Origin: Roseobacter sinensis | GTDB lineage: Bacteria; Pseudomonadota; Alphaproteobacteria; Rhodobacterales; Rhodobacteraceae | DNA: 64,000 nt | Direction: 5' to 3' | Assembly: GCF_025755255.1 (NCBI RefSeq) | Contig: NZ_JALIEB010000011.1 | Coordinates: forward strand, 107,398 to 171,397 | Part shown: positions 25,677-33,865 of the stretch, in pieces | How the letters are laid out: every line of letters begins with the position of its first letter | How positions within the stretch are numbered: position 1 is the stretch's first letter | Translations under genes and position numbers: made by a program | Notes under the pieces: generated by a model | Seen by the model: the letters and a program-made list of their open reading frames with translations, nothing else | Databases searched by the model: none | Told to the model about the DNA's origin: nothing

Positions 25677-26122
25677 CGACGCGCGGCGAAGAAAGCGCGC
25701 AGATACGCCTCTGATTCCGCAGCGGCGATGCCGTCGAAAACTTCGGGCACATGATGGCATTGCGGGTGTGCAAAGACCCGTGCGCCCTGCGCCACCCCAC
25801 CGGATTTGGGATCGCTGGCGCCGTAGTACAAGCGCGCAATCCGCGCTGCTGCGATGGCTGCGGCGCACATCGCGCAAGGCTCCAGCGTGACATAGAGCGC
25901 GTGATCGGGGAGCCGCTCGGAGCCTGCCGCCGCACAGGCCGCGCGAATGGCGAGCAGTTCCGCATGGGCCGTGGGGTCGTTGAGCTCGCGCGTGCGGTTG
26001 CCCTCGGCCGCGACGACCTTGCCCGCCCGGTCCACAACCACCGCGCCCACAGGCACCTCACCGCGCTTGGCCGCCGCCCGCGCTTCGCTGAGTGCGGCTT
26101 GCATATGGGTGTTGAATTCCAT
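25673..26122 (-). CDS. tadA: tRNA-specific adenosine(34) deaminase
   Basis: A 149-aa zinc deaminase forming inosine at the wobble position of tRNA-Arg(ACG). Active-site motifs: HAE (His53, Glu55) in PTAHAELLAIRAA and PCAMC (Cys83, Cys86) in TLEPCAMCAAAI, plus the C-terminal AHPQCHHVPEVFDG. The ATG at 26122 gives the usual N-terminus; a later Met at residue 7 is also possible. Its stop codon falls within a REP-like hairpin. Confidence 0.93.
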   Translation of the reverse strand: MEFNTHMQAALSEARAAAKRGEVPVGAVVVDRAGKVVAAEGNRTRELNDPTAHAELLAIRAACAAAGSERLPDHALYVTLEPCAMCAAAIAAARIARLYYGASDPKSGGVAQGARVFAHPQCHHVPEVFDGIAAAESEAYLRAFFAARR

Positions 26123-26173
26123 GGGCCCAGTTGCCCGCAAAGCGCCCCCTTTCGCAAGCCCCGCAAAGCCGCT

Positions 26174-27016
26174 ATGGCAGGCCCCATGTCCAAGCCACAG
26201 CCCCCAACAGGCGACCGTATCGCCAAGATCCTCAGTCGCGCCGGTGTTGCCAGCCGCCGTGAAGCGGAGCGGATGATCACGGCAGGCCGCGTCGCAGTGA
26301 ACGGTAAGGTCATCGACAGCCCGGCGCTCAACGTGACTGAGAGTGACAAGATCGCCGTCGATGGCTTACCCTTGACTGAACCGGAGCCGCCCCGGCTCTG
26401 GCTCTTTCACAAGCCTTCGGGGCTGGTCAGCACGGACAGCGACGAAAAGGGCCGCGAGACGATCTACTCCGCCCTGCCCGAGGACATGCCGCGGGTGATG
26501 AGCATCGGGCGGCTCGATCTCAACTCCGAAGGGCTGCTGCTGCTCACCAATGATGGGGGTATCAAGCGGCGGCTGGAGTTGCCCTCGACCGGCTGGCTGC
26601 GCCGCTACCGCGTACGGGTGAACGGGCGGCCAACGGACGCGATGCTGGAGCCGCTGCGCGCCGGGATGACTGTAGAGGGTGAGAGGTTCCAGTCCATGAC
26701 CGTGACGCTCGACCGGCAACAGGGCTCCAACGCCTGGCTGACCATCGGGTTGCGGGAAGGCAAGAACCGCGAGATCCGTCGCGCGTTGGCCGCCATCGAT
26801 CTGACCGTGAACCGGCTGATCCGGATCAGCTATGGCCCCTTTCAGCTGGGCGATCTGAAGTTGGGCGCGGTCGAAGAGGTGCGCCGCCGGATCTTGCGCG
26901 ACCAACTCGGGCTCGACAAGGAGGAGCCGGCCAAGACGCCACAGCGGGCCTTGCGCCAACGGCGGAACCGGTCGCAGGGCCCCAAGCGGGATACGCCAAG
27001 GCGTGCTGACACCTGA
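26174..27016 (+). CDS. RsuA/RluB-family pseudouridine synthase
   Basis: A 280-aa rRNA-modifying enzyme. An S4 RNA-binding domain (about 10-70: RIAKILSRAGVASRREAERM and VNGKVIDSPALNVTESDKI) precedes the catalytic domain with GRLDLNSEGLLLLTND, where Asp is the nucleophile, and KNREIRRALAAIDLTVNRLI. The C-terminus has a basic extension. Best fit is the RluB type acting on 23S rRNA, though RsuA or RluE-like activity is not excluded. Starts at 26174 or 26186 are equally possible; neither has a strong ribosome site. It is divergent from tadA. Confidence 0.88.
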   Translation: MAGPMSKPQPPTGDRIAKILSRAGVASRREAERMITAGRVAVNGKVIDSPALNVTESDKIAVDGLPLTEPEPPRLWLFHKPSGLVSTDSDEKGRETIYSALPEDMPRVMSIGRLDLNSEGLLLLTNDGGIKRRLELPSTGWLRRYRVRVNGRPTDAMLEPLRAGMTVEGERFQSMTVTLDRQQGSNAWLTIGLREGKNREIRRALAAIDLTVNRLIRISYGPFQLGDLKLGAVEEVRRRILRDQLGLDKEEPAKTPQRALRQRRNRSQGPKRDTPRRADT

Positions 27017-27114
27017 GACGGAAAATTCCCCCTCGCGGTGGCCCGTGTCACACCCCACCTTTGGTGTGTAACGCGCCGAAAGCGGCAGCAAAGGCCGCGG
27101 CCCGCAGAGCGGGC

Positions 27115-27143
27115 TGGCATGCCGAGCCGCATGGGCATATATT
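27115..27143 (+). promoter_or_regulatory. Candidate promoter of the XpaC-TelA operon
   Basis: TATATT at 27138-27143 is a near-consensus -10 box with a weak TGGCAT at -35 spacing of 17 (27115-27120). It lies about 30 bases before the first start codon of the operon. Confidence 0.4.
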
Positions 27144-27171
27144 CGGGGCAACGTCGGTCTGGGGAGACAGT

Positions 27172-27261
27172 ATGACGCCGAACACGATGCAGAAATTTGC
27201 CTTTGTGGCGCTGCTCGTCCTGATGACGGGCGTGGCCGCAGGCCTGCTCGGCGGTCTCTGA
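27172..27261 (+). CDS. 29-aa single-pass membrane microprotein
   Basis: An open frame of 29 codons plus stop, preceded by a strong GGGAG ribosome site at 6 bases and a -10-like TATATT upstream. The peptide MTPNTMQKFAFVALLVLMTG continues VAAGLLGGL: a short polar N-terminus and one transmembrane segment. It is the first cistron of the operon, four bases before the XpaC gene, and is too short for a 60-aa cut-off. The start context and position argue for real translation; function unknown, possibly a membrane partner of the downstream proteins or a leader peptide. Confidence 0.6.
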   Translation: MTPNTMQKFAFVALLVLMTGVAAGLLGGL

Positions 27262-27265
27262 CGGC

Positions 27266-28153
27266 ATGGCAAAGCGGTTCGGCGGAAAATACAGCCCCCA
27301 AGGCGCCCCGACCGCGAGCGGTGCATCGCGCCGCAGCGCATATGCGGGCGCCAAGGTCGACCCGGTGGGCGCACGCGCCAACCTGATGTTTTTGCCCGCA
27401 GTTGTGCTGCTGTTCATGTCCTTGACGCAAGGCGCGCTCGGGCTTGCCCTGGGTCTTGCCGGCACCGCGGCACTGGGGCTCGGCGCGTGGCTTTTGCGGG
27501 GCGGGCTGGTGGCCGAAGCCGCCTGGCATGCGCGCAAGGTCGCGCGCCGCCCAGCCATGCCGCGGAAGATTGCCGCGGCCCTGATGGCAGGCATCGGCAC
27601 GGGCCTCGCAGCGCTGAGCCACGACGGCAATCTCATCGCCGCCGTGCTCTTTGGCGCCGCCGCAGGTGGCCTGCATCTCGCGGCCTTCGGCATCGACCCG
27701 CTGAGCGACAAGGGCATGGAAGGCATCGACACCTTCCAGCAGGACCGCGTGGCCCGGGTGGTCGATGAGGCCGAGGCGCATCTGACCGCCATGACCGATG
27801 CGCTCAAACGCGCGGGCGATCGTCGGGTTACCGCCCGGATGGAGCAGTTTCAGACCGTGGTGCGCGACCTCATCCGCACGGTCGAGGACGATCCCCGCGA
27901 CCTCACGGCGGCGCGCAAGTACCTCGGTGTCTACCTGCTGGGGGCCCGCGATGCCTCCGTCAAATTCGCCGACATCTACGCCCGCAACCAGGACGAAAAG
28001 TCCCGCAGCGACTATCTCGCCCTGCTGGACGATCTGGAAGAAAATTTCACCAACCGCACCACCAAGCTGATGCTGGATGACCACAGCGACCTCACGGTCG
28101 AAATCGAGGTCCTGCGGGACCGTCTGCAACGCGAAGGGGTGCGTCTGGACTGA
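27266..28153 (+). CDS. XpaC-family (5-bromo-4-chloroindolyl phosphate hydrolysis) protein
   Basis: A 295-aa protein. Residues 1-35 are basic and hydrophilic, followed by hydrophobic segments at about 40-75 and 105-140, then a helical cytosolic domain (FQQDRVARVVDEAEAHLTAM, TVVRDLIRTVEDDPRDLTAA, YLGVYLLGARDASVKFADIY) that is the XpaC domain. The historical name comes from a Bacillus phenotype; enzymatic activity is doubtful. XpaC genes regularly precede TelA genes, as here 28 bases downstream. Membrane-associated stress role inferred from the partner. Confidence 0.85.
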   Translation: MAKRFGGKYSPQGAPTASGASRRSAYAGAKVDPVGARANLMFLPAVVLLFMSLTQGALGLALGLAGTAALGLGAWLLRGGLVAEAAWHARKVARRPAMPRKIAAALMAGIGTGLAALSHDGNLIAAVLFGAAAGGLHLAAFGIDPLSDKGMEGIDTFQQDRVARVVDEAEAHLTAMTDALKRAGDRRVTARMEQFQTVVRDLIRTVEDDPRDLTAARKYLGVYLLGARDASVKFADIYARNQDEKSRSDYLALLDDLEENFTNRTTKLMLDDHSDLTVEIEVLRDRLQREGVRLD

Positions 28154-28181
28154 CGCCGCCCGCAACAAAGGACTGACATCT

Positions 28182-29378
28182 ATGAGTGAATCGACACGCG
28201 AGAAAGCCGCCCAAGACCTGAAGATGGTCGAAGAGGTGACCGCCGTCATCCTGCCGGAGCCCGCCGATGCCAATGCCATCGTGCCCATGGCCGAGGCCGA
28301 CGCGCCGGTCAGTGCCGAGATCACCAAGCGCATGGCCGAGATCGACATGAGCGATACCAATTCCATCGTGGCGTTCGGATCCCGCGCGCAGGTCGAACTG
28401 CAGGAGATCAGCCAGGCCATGCTGGGCGGTGTGCGCAACAAGGACGTGGGCCCGGCGGGCGACAGCTTGCGCAACATCGTGACCACGATCCGCGGCTTTT
28501 CGATTTCCGAGCTGGACGTGCGCCGCGAACGCAGCTTCTGGGAAAAGCTGATGGGCAAGGCCGCGCCCTTCGCCAAATTCACAGCGAAGTTCGAAGAAGT
28601 GCAGGGCCAGATCGACCGGATCACCGACGAGCTTCTGAAACACGAGCACACGCTGCTGAAAGACATCAAATCGCTCGACCTGCTCTACGAGAAGACCTTG
28701 CAATTCTACGACGAGCTGGCGCTCTACATCGCGGCGGGCGAGGAAAAGCTCGCCGAACTGGATGAAAAGACCATCCCCGCCAAAGCCGCGGAAGTCGAGC
28801 AAGCGGCCGAGGACAATCAGGTGATGGTCGCGCAGGAGTTGCGCGACCTGCGCGCCGCCCGCGACGACCTGGAGCGCCGGGTGCACGATCTGAAGCTCAC
28901 GCGGCAGGTGACCATGCAGTCGCTGCCCTCGATCCGGCTGGTACAGGAGAACGACAAATCGCTGGTGACCAAGATCAACTCGACGCTGGTGAACACCGTG
29001 CCGCTGTGGGAGACGCAACTGGCGCAGGCGGTGACAATCCAGCGGTCCTCCGAGGCGGCGCAGGCGGTACGCCAGGCGAATGATCTGACCAACGAGCTGC
29101 TCACCGCCAACGCGAAGAACCTGCGCGAAAGCAACAAGGTGATCCGCGAGGAGATGGAACGCGGCGTCTTCGACATCGAAGCGGTCAAGCAAGCCAATGC
29201 GGACCTCATCGGCACCATCGAGGAGTCGCTGCAGATCGCCGACGAAGGCAAAGCCCGCCGGGCTGCCGCCGAAAGCGAATTGCAGGAGATGGAGGCCAAG
29301 CTGCGCGACACGCTGGCCTCGGCCCGCGCCAAGGCAACGGGGCTGGGTGACACCGCCGCGACCTCCGTTCCCAACTGA
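28182..29378 (+). CDS. telA: TelA-family toxic anion resistance protein
   Basis: A 398-aa, largely coiled-coil cytosolic protein. The TelA domain spans about 80-380: ISQAMLGGVRNKDVGPAGDS, EEVQGQIDRITDELLKHEHT, LKDIKSLDLLYEKTLQFYDE, LYIAAGEEKL and TVPLWETQLAQAVTIQRSSE are diagnostic. The start at 28182 is set by family N-terminus; the longer frame is out-of-frame XpaC. TelA proteins are linked to tellurite resistance and to Ter-type membrane or chemical stress responses, but the biochemical role is unsettled. Confidence 0.93.
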   Translation: MSESTREKAAQDLKMVEEVTAVILPEPADANAIVPMAEADAPVSAEITKRMAEIDMSDTNSIVAFGSRAQVELQEISQAMLGGVRNKDVGPAGDSLRNIVTTIRGFSISELDVRRERSFWEKLMGKAAPFAKFTAKFEEVQGQIDRITDELLKHEHTLLKDIKSLDLLYEKTLQFYDELALYIAAGEEKLAELDEKTIPAKAAEVEQAAEDNQVMVAQELRDLRAARDDLERRVHDLKLTRQVTMQSLPSIRLVQENDKSLVTKINSTLVNTVPLWETQLAQAVTIQRSSEAAQAVRQANDLTNELLTANAKNLRESNKVIREEMERGVFDIEAVKQANADLIGTIEESLQIADEGKARRAAAESELQEMEAKLRDTLASARAKATGLGDTAATSVPN

Positions 29379-29385
29379 GGGCTCC

Positions 29386-30330
29386 ATGGCGCCGCACAGC
29401 AATTTTCTGCGCTGGGGCGCATTTGGTTTCGCCAGCGCGGCGCTGGTGGCCTGTGACGCGACACAGGCGCCGCTGGCGGTGAAGACGCCGCCCGCGCGGC
29501 CCAGTGTGCAGGCGGAGACCCAGCTGCAACCCACATCGGAGAAAAGCGCGGCGCTGCGCAGCTATCTGGTACAGGTGCAGTCGGCGCAGCTGAGCCAGGG
29601 GCTCTTGCGCGAGGACGGCGGCGGCGCCGATACGCCCTTCACCGCCGATATGCTGGCGCGCAATTTCGAACGGATCGTCTTTTTCAACGAATACGACACG
29701 GCGCTTCGCGGGCGCGGCGGCGAGAGCCCGCTGCGGCGGTGGTCCGCACCGGTGCGCGTGGGCACGATTTTCGGCAATTCGATCCCGCCATCGCAACGCA
29801 ACGCCGATGGCACCGCCATCCGCAACTATGCGCGGCGGCTGAGCCAGATCACCGGCCATCCGATCATGAGCTTCGGCGCGCCGAATTTCATCGTGATCGT
29901 GGCGAGCGAAGATGACCGGGGCGCGGCCCTCGATGCCGCCGCCGCCCGCGTCCCCGGGATCTCGCGCGAGAGCCTCAATGCGCTGCGCAACCTGTCGCGC
30001 GACACCTATTGCGCGGTGGCGGCCTATGCGGCGGGCTCGGATGCCAACACCTACACCGCCGCCGTCGCCGTGATCCGGGCCGAGAACCCTGGCCTTCTGC
30101 GCCTCAGCTGCATTCACGAGGAGATGGCGCAGGCGCTGGGGCTGGCCAATGACAGCGATGCCAGGCCGTCGATCTTCAACGACGACGACGAGTTTGCGCT
30201 GCTGACCCAACACGACGAGCTGCTGCTCAAGATGCTCTACGATCCGCGCCTCTCCCCCGGCATGAGCGCCGCCGAGGCCGCCCCCATCGCCCGAACCATC
30301 GCTCTGGAACTGACCACAGGGCCGAGCTGA
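29386..30330 (+). CDS. DUF2927 lipoprotein
   Basis: A 314-aa exported protein. MAPHSNFLRWGAFGFASAAL continues VAC, a lipobox, followed by a Pro-rich linker and a globular domain matching DUF2927: NFERIVFFNEYDT, RRWSAPVRVG, FIVIVASEDDRG, CAVAAYAAG and a C-terminal CIHEEMAQALGLANDSD containing an HExxQ-like segment. This last motif recalls a metallopeptidase helix; whether it is catalytic is untested. It starts 7 bases after telA and is clearly part of the same operon. Confidence 0.8.
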   Translation: MAPHSNFLRWGAFGFASAALVACDATQAPLAVKTPPARPSVQAETQLQPTSEKSAALRSYLVQVQSAQLSQGLLREDGGGADTPFTADMLARNFERIVFFNEYDTALRGRGGESPLRRWSAPVRVGTIFGNSIPPSQRNADGTAIRNYARRLSQITGHPIMSFGAPNFIVIVASEDDRGAALDAAAARVPGISRESLNALRNLSRDTYCAVAAYAAGSDANTYTAAVAVIRAENPGLLRLSCIHEEMAQALGLANDSDARPSIFNDDDEFALLTQHDELLLKMLYDPRLSPGMSAAEAAPIARTIALELTTGPS

Positions 30331-30356
30331 GACCACGACGCAAAGGACTGACAGAT

Positions 30357-31469
30357 ATGGGAATTTTCGATTTTCTTTCCGGCGAATTCATCGACGTCAT
30401 CCACTGGACGGACAACACCCGCGACACGATGGTCTGGCGGTTCGAACGTGAGGGGCACGAGATCAAATACGGCGCCAAGCTGACCGTGCGCGAAGGGCAA
30501 GCGGCGGTGTTCGTCCATGAAGGCCAGCTTGCGGACGTCTTCACCCCCGGTCTCTACATGCTCGAGACCAACAACATGCCGATCATGACGACCCTGCAGC
30601 ATTGGGACCACGGCTTCCGCAGCCCGTTCAAATCCGAGATCTATTTCGTGAACACCACCCGCTTCAACGATCTGAAATGGGGGACAAAGAACCCGATCAT
30701 CTGCCGCGATCCGGAGTTCGGCCCGGTGCGTCTACGCGCTTTCGGGACCTATGCGATCAAGGTCTCCGATCCGGCGAAATTCCTGGTGGAGATCGTTGGC
30801 ACCGACGGCGAATTCACCATGGATGAGATCAGCTTCCAGATTCGCAACATCCTCGTGCAGGAGTTCTCGCGCACGCTCGCCCGCGCCGGAATCCCGGTCA
30901 TGGACATGGCCGCCAACACCCGCGAGCTGGGGCAGCTGGTGGGCAAGGAAATCTCGACCCAGCTCGCCGAATACGGGCTGGCGATGCCCGAGCTCTACAT
31001 CGAAAACATCTCGCTGCCCCCCGCTGTGGAAGACGTGATGGACAAGCGGTCCTCCATGGGCGTGATCGGAAATCTCAACGAATACATGCAGTTCCAGGCG
31101 GCTGAAGCGCTCGGGCGCGAGGGTGCGGGGGCCGCTGCCATCCAGGCGGGCCTCGGGGCAGGTCTGGGCATGCAGATCGGCCAGGCCGCAGCCCAGCAGG
31201 GGCCTTGGGGTGCACGCGGCGCCGGCCCCGCCGCCGTGCCCCCGCCGCCCCCGCCGATCGAGCATGTCTGGCATGTGGCCGAGAATGGCGAGACCAAAGG
31301 CCCCTATTCGAAGGCCGCACTTGGCCGCATGGCCGCCGATGGCGCGCTCACCCGCGAAAGCATGGTCTGGACCCCGGGTCAGGATGGCTGGATGCGCGCC
31401 GAAGACGTGGCGGAGCTGGCGCAGCTCTTCACCGTTCTGCCGCCACCGCCGCCGCCCCCGGCACCATAA
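30357..31469 (+). CDS. SPFH-domain protein with C-terminal GYF_2 domain
   Basis: A 370-aa protein of the COG4260/YdjI type ('virion core protein' family). The SPFH/prohibitin-like domain covers about 20-260 (EIKYGAKLTVREGQAAVFVH, MPIMTTLQHWDHGFRSPFKS, FQIRNILVQEFSRTLARAGI). A Gly/Ala-rich linker with a run of prolines leads to a GYF_2 domain (about 305-360: WHVAENGETKGPYSKAALGR and WTPGQDGWMRAEDV), a protein-interaction module. SPFH proteins assemble on membranes; the GYF-like module may recruit the other operon products by proline-rich tails. Function unknown. Confidence 0.9.
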   Translation: MGIFDFLSGEFIDVIHWTDNTRDTMVWRFEREGHEIKYGAKLTVREGQAAVFVHEGQLADVFTPGLYMLETNNMPIMTTLQHWDHGFRSPFKSEIYFVNTTRFNDLKWGTKNPIICRDPEFGPVRLRAFGTYAIKVSDPAKFLVEIVGTDGEFTMDEISFQIRNILVQEFSRTLARAGIPVMDMAANTRELGQLVGKEISTQLAEYGLAMPELYIENISLPPAVEDVMDKRSSMGVIGNLNEYMQFQAAEALGREGAGAAAIQAGLGAGLGMQIGQAAAQQGPWGARGAGPAAVPPPPPPIEHVWHVAENGETKGPYSKAALGRMAADGALTRESMVWTPGQDGWMRAEDVAELAQLFTVLPPPPPPPAP

Positions 31470-31470
31470 C

Positions 31471-31872
31471 ATGCGGCAGGCCATCATCCCCGATGCGCTG
31501 AAGCAGGCGGCTGCGGCGACGGGCTTTTCGCCCGCCATCCGCGCCGGCGATTTTCTGTTCCTCACCGGCGCCACCGGCGGCCGCGCGGATGGCACGATGC
31601 CCGACGATGCCGCCGATCAGACACGGGTCGCATTGGACAAGGTGCAGACCGTGCTGGTGGCCGCTGGGGCGGGTGAGGGCGATGTGGTTGAGATGACAAG
31701 CTATCATCTGGACATTGCCAACACCTTCGCCGCTGTTCAGGGCGCGCTGGAGCAGATCTTTGCGCCGCCCCTGCCCGCCTGGACGGCGGTGGAAGTCGCG
31801 GGGTTGCGCCGCCCGGGCGCATTGGTCGAGTTCCGCGTCGTCGCACATGCGCCGGAGGCGCGCGCGCCATGA
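31471..31872 (+). CDS. RidA/YjgF-family protein
   Basis: A 133-aa member of the RidA superfamily of imine/enamine deaminases: FSPAIRAGDFLFLTGATGG, QTRVALDKVQTVLVAAGAGE, WTAVEVAGLRRPGALVEFRV. The Arg that binds the substrate carboxylate in canonical RidA (near RVEI) is not obvious here, as the loop reads AWTAVEVAGLRRPG, so it may belong to a non-RidA Rid subgroup. It begins one base after the SPFH stop codon and overlaps the next gene by ATGA, embedding it firmly in the operon. Confidence 0.85.
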   Translation: MRQAIIPDALKQAAAATGFSPAIRAGDFLFLTGATGGRADGTMPDDAADQTRVALDKVQTVLVAAGAGEGDVVEMTSYHLDIANTFAAVQGALEQIFAPPLPAWTAVEVAGLRRPGALVEFRVVAHAPEARAP

Positions 31873-32294
31873 CCCGCCGGCGCGCGACGATCCTGCTGCA
31901 CTGGTCGGTGCTGACCCTGCTCGTCCTGGCGTTGGCTGCCGGCGGCGAGAGCGCTGCTCTCAACGCCGCCTTTGGTCTCGCCGGGCTGGCGATGGTCGCA
32001 CTTGCCATCATCTTCGGCCTGATGAACGGTCCGGGCCCAAAGCTCGACGGCGCATTGCGCGCGGCCCACCCCTGGCTGAGCCGCGGCATGTATGCGCTCT
32101 TGGCTTGGACCTCGGTCAGTACGCTGGCCGTCGTGGTTGGGGCCGCTCTTCCCGGCCCCTCGACGCGCACCCTGATGGTGAGCCTCGTTGCCGCCTCTTC
32201 CCTGCACGCGATCTTCCATCTCTGGCGGCATACCGCGCTTGGCGACGGCGCGCTGCGCCGCATGACCCCGACATCTCTGCACGGCATGTTATGA
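31869..32294 (+). CDS. Small multi-pass membrane protein
   Basis: A 141-aa protein with four hydrophobic helices (TILLHWSVLTLLVLALAAGG, FGLAGLAMVALAIIFGLMNG, RGMYALLAWTSVSTLAVVVG, SLVAASSLHAIFHLW). The spacing of His and helices recalls cytochrome b561-like proteins: a His in the first helix (LLHW) and His residues in the last (SLHAIFHLW RH). A haem-binding role is therefore possible but unproven. Both ends overlap neighbouring genes with ATGA junctions, supporting the frame. Confidence 0.7.
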   Translation: MTRRRATILLHWSVLTLLVLALAAGGESAALNAAFGLAGLAMVALAIIFGLMNGPGPKLDGALRAAHPWLSRGMYALLAWTSVSTLAVVVGAALPGPSTRTLMVSLVAASSLHAIFHLWRHTALGDGALRRMTPTSLHGML

Positions 32295-33397
32295 CGACCG
32301 AGACCCAGGCGCCCCTGGCCGAGCATCATTTCCCCTGCGACGCCTGCGGCGGCGATCTGCGGTTCGACCCGGGCGGGCGACAGCTGGTCTGCGATCATTG
32401 CGGCAACACGCAGAGCCTCGACGCGGGGCCTTGGGGCCAGACGCAGATCAGGGAGCTGGATTTCGAGGCCGCCCTGAACCAGGCCCTGCCGGCTATGGAG
32501 ATGGAGGAGACCCGCGTCTCGAAATGCCCCAATTGCGCGGCGGAGGTCGAATTCGACCCGAATGTGCACGCAGCCGAATGCCCGTTCTGCGCGACGCCCG
32601 TGGTGACCGACACAGGCACCCATCGGCACATCAAGCCGCGCGGGGTGCTGCCCTTTGCCTTCGACGAGACCAGCGCGCGCGATGCGATGACGCATTGGCT
32701 CGGGCGGCTCTGGTTCGCGCCGGGTGGCTTGCAGGACTACGCGCGCAAGGGCCGCAAGATGCAGGGCATCTATGTGCCCTATTGGACCTTCGACGCCGAT
32801 ACGAAGAGCCAATACACCGGCGAGCGCGGCACGGTCTACTACGAGACACGCACGGTCATGCGCGACGGCAAGCGGCAGCAGATCCGCGTGCCTAAGGTGC
32901 GCTGGCGCGGGGTGCGCGGCCGGGTGGCACGGTTCTTCGACGATGTGCTGGTGCTGGCCTCGACCTCTTTGCCGAAACGCTTCACCGACGCGTTGGAGCC
33001 CTGGGATCTCAGCGAGATGCAGCCCTATGCGCCCGAATACCTCGCAGGCTTCCGCGCCGAAGGCTACGCGGTCCCGCTCAAGGACGGCTTTGTCGAAGCG
33101 CGCCAGCGCATGGACCAGGTGATCGCCCGCGACATCCGCTTCGACATCGGCGGCGACCGTCAGCGCATCCACCGCGTCGACACCGACCTGAGCGATATCA
33201 CCTTCAAACACGTGCTGCTGCCGGTCTGGCTCGCCGCCTACAAGTACCGGGGCGAGACCTACCGCTTCGTGGTGAATGGCCGGACCGGCAAGGTGCAGGG
33301 CGAGCGCCCCTGGTCAGCGATCAAGATCGCGATTGCCGTGATCCTCGGGCTTATCGTGGCCGCCGCCATCGGCTATGGGGCCGCTCTCACTCAATAG
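32291..33397 (+). CDS. Zinc-ribbon membrane protein of the TelA/SPFH operon
   Basis: A 368-aa protein. Two zinc ribbons at the N-terminus (CDACGG/CDHCGN at about 16-40 and [13 protein letters not shown] at about 76-100) precede a large domain ([60 protein letters not shown]) and one C-terminal transmembrane helix ([20 protein letters not shown]). Homologues are often mis-annotated as primosomal or replication proteins because of the ribbons; nothing here supports helicase activity. It is probably a tail-anchored protein acting with the SPFH partner. Confidence 0.83.
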   Translation: MTTETQAPLAEHHFPCDACGGDLRFDPGGRQLVCDHCGNTQSLDAGPWGQTQIRELDFEAALNQALPAMEMEETRVSKCPNCAAEVEFDPNVHAAECPFCATPVVTDTGTHRHIKPRGVLPFAFDETSARDAMTHWLGRLWFAPGGLQDYARKGRKMQGIYVPYWTFDADTKSQYTGERGTVYYETRTVMRDGKRQQIRVPKVRWRGVRGRVARFFDDVLVLASTSLPKRFTDALEPWDLSEMQPYAPEYLAGFRAEGYAVPLKDGFVEARQRMDQVIARDIRFDIGGDRQRIHRVDTDLSDITFKHVLLPVWLAAYKYRGETYRFVVNGRTGKVQGERPWSAIKIAIAVILGLIVAAAIGYGAALTQ

Positions 33398-33408
33398 AAA
33401 GACATCTT

Positions 33409-33855
33409 ATGCGCGCAGTTCTGCAACGGGTCTCCGAGGCCTCTGTCAGCGTCGAGGGTGAGGTCATCGGCGCCATCGGACCGGGCCTGCTCATCCTCGT
33501 CTGCGCAATGCCCGGTGACGATACGGGCGTCGCCGACAAGCTGGCCGCGAAGATCGTCAAGCTGCGGCTCTTCAAGGACGACGCGGGCAAAATGAACCTC
33601 AGCCTCGGGCAGACCGGCGGCGCGGCGCTGGTGGTCAGCCAGTTCACGTTGGCTGCAGATACCTCGCGCGGCAACAGGCCCGGGTTCTCGGGCGCAGCCA
33701 CGCCCGAGCTGGCGCAGTCACTCTACACCCATTTCGCAGAGGCGCTCCGTGCGCTGGACGTTCCCGTGCAGACTGGACGCTTCGGCGCCGATATGGCAGT
33801 GGCTCTGGTGAATGACGGTCCGGTCACGCTCTGGCTGGACACGGACCAGCCATAG
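33409..33855 (+). CDS. dtd: D-aminoacyl-tRNA deacylase
   Basis: A 148-aa Dtd enzyme removing D-amino acids (and glycine) from tRNA. The hallmarks are [40 protein letters not shown] and the Gly-cisPro motif in [12 protein letters not shown]. Full length. It lies 11 bases after the zinc-ribbon gene and 10 before the glycerate kinase gene, at the housekeeping end of the operon. Confidence 0.96.
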   Translation: MRAVLQRVSEASVSVEGEVIGAIGPGLLILVCAMPGDDTGVADKLAAKIVKLRLFKDDAGKMNLSLGQTGGAALVVSQFTLAADTSRGNRPGFSGAATPELAQSLYTHFAEALRALDVPVQTGRFGADMAVALVNDGPVTLWLDTDQP

Positions 33856-33865
33856 GGAGGCGCAG

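Noticed and set aside
26366..28669. 767-aa minus-strand open frame
   Set aside because: It runs antisense to the pseudouridine synthase, XpaC and TelA genes, whose families are clear. It has no start context and its composition is that of reversed GC-rich coding sequence.
31562..33211. 549-aa minus-strand open frame
   Set aside because: Antisense to the RidA, membrane and zinc-ribbon genes. No family resemblance or ribosome site.
32291..33397. Zinc-ribbon protein as a primosomal/replication helicase
   Set aside because: It has no Walker or helicase motifs. Only the Cys pairs resemble such proteins, and it ends in a membrane anchor within a TelA/SPFH operon.
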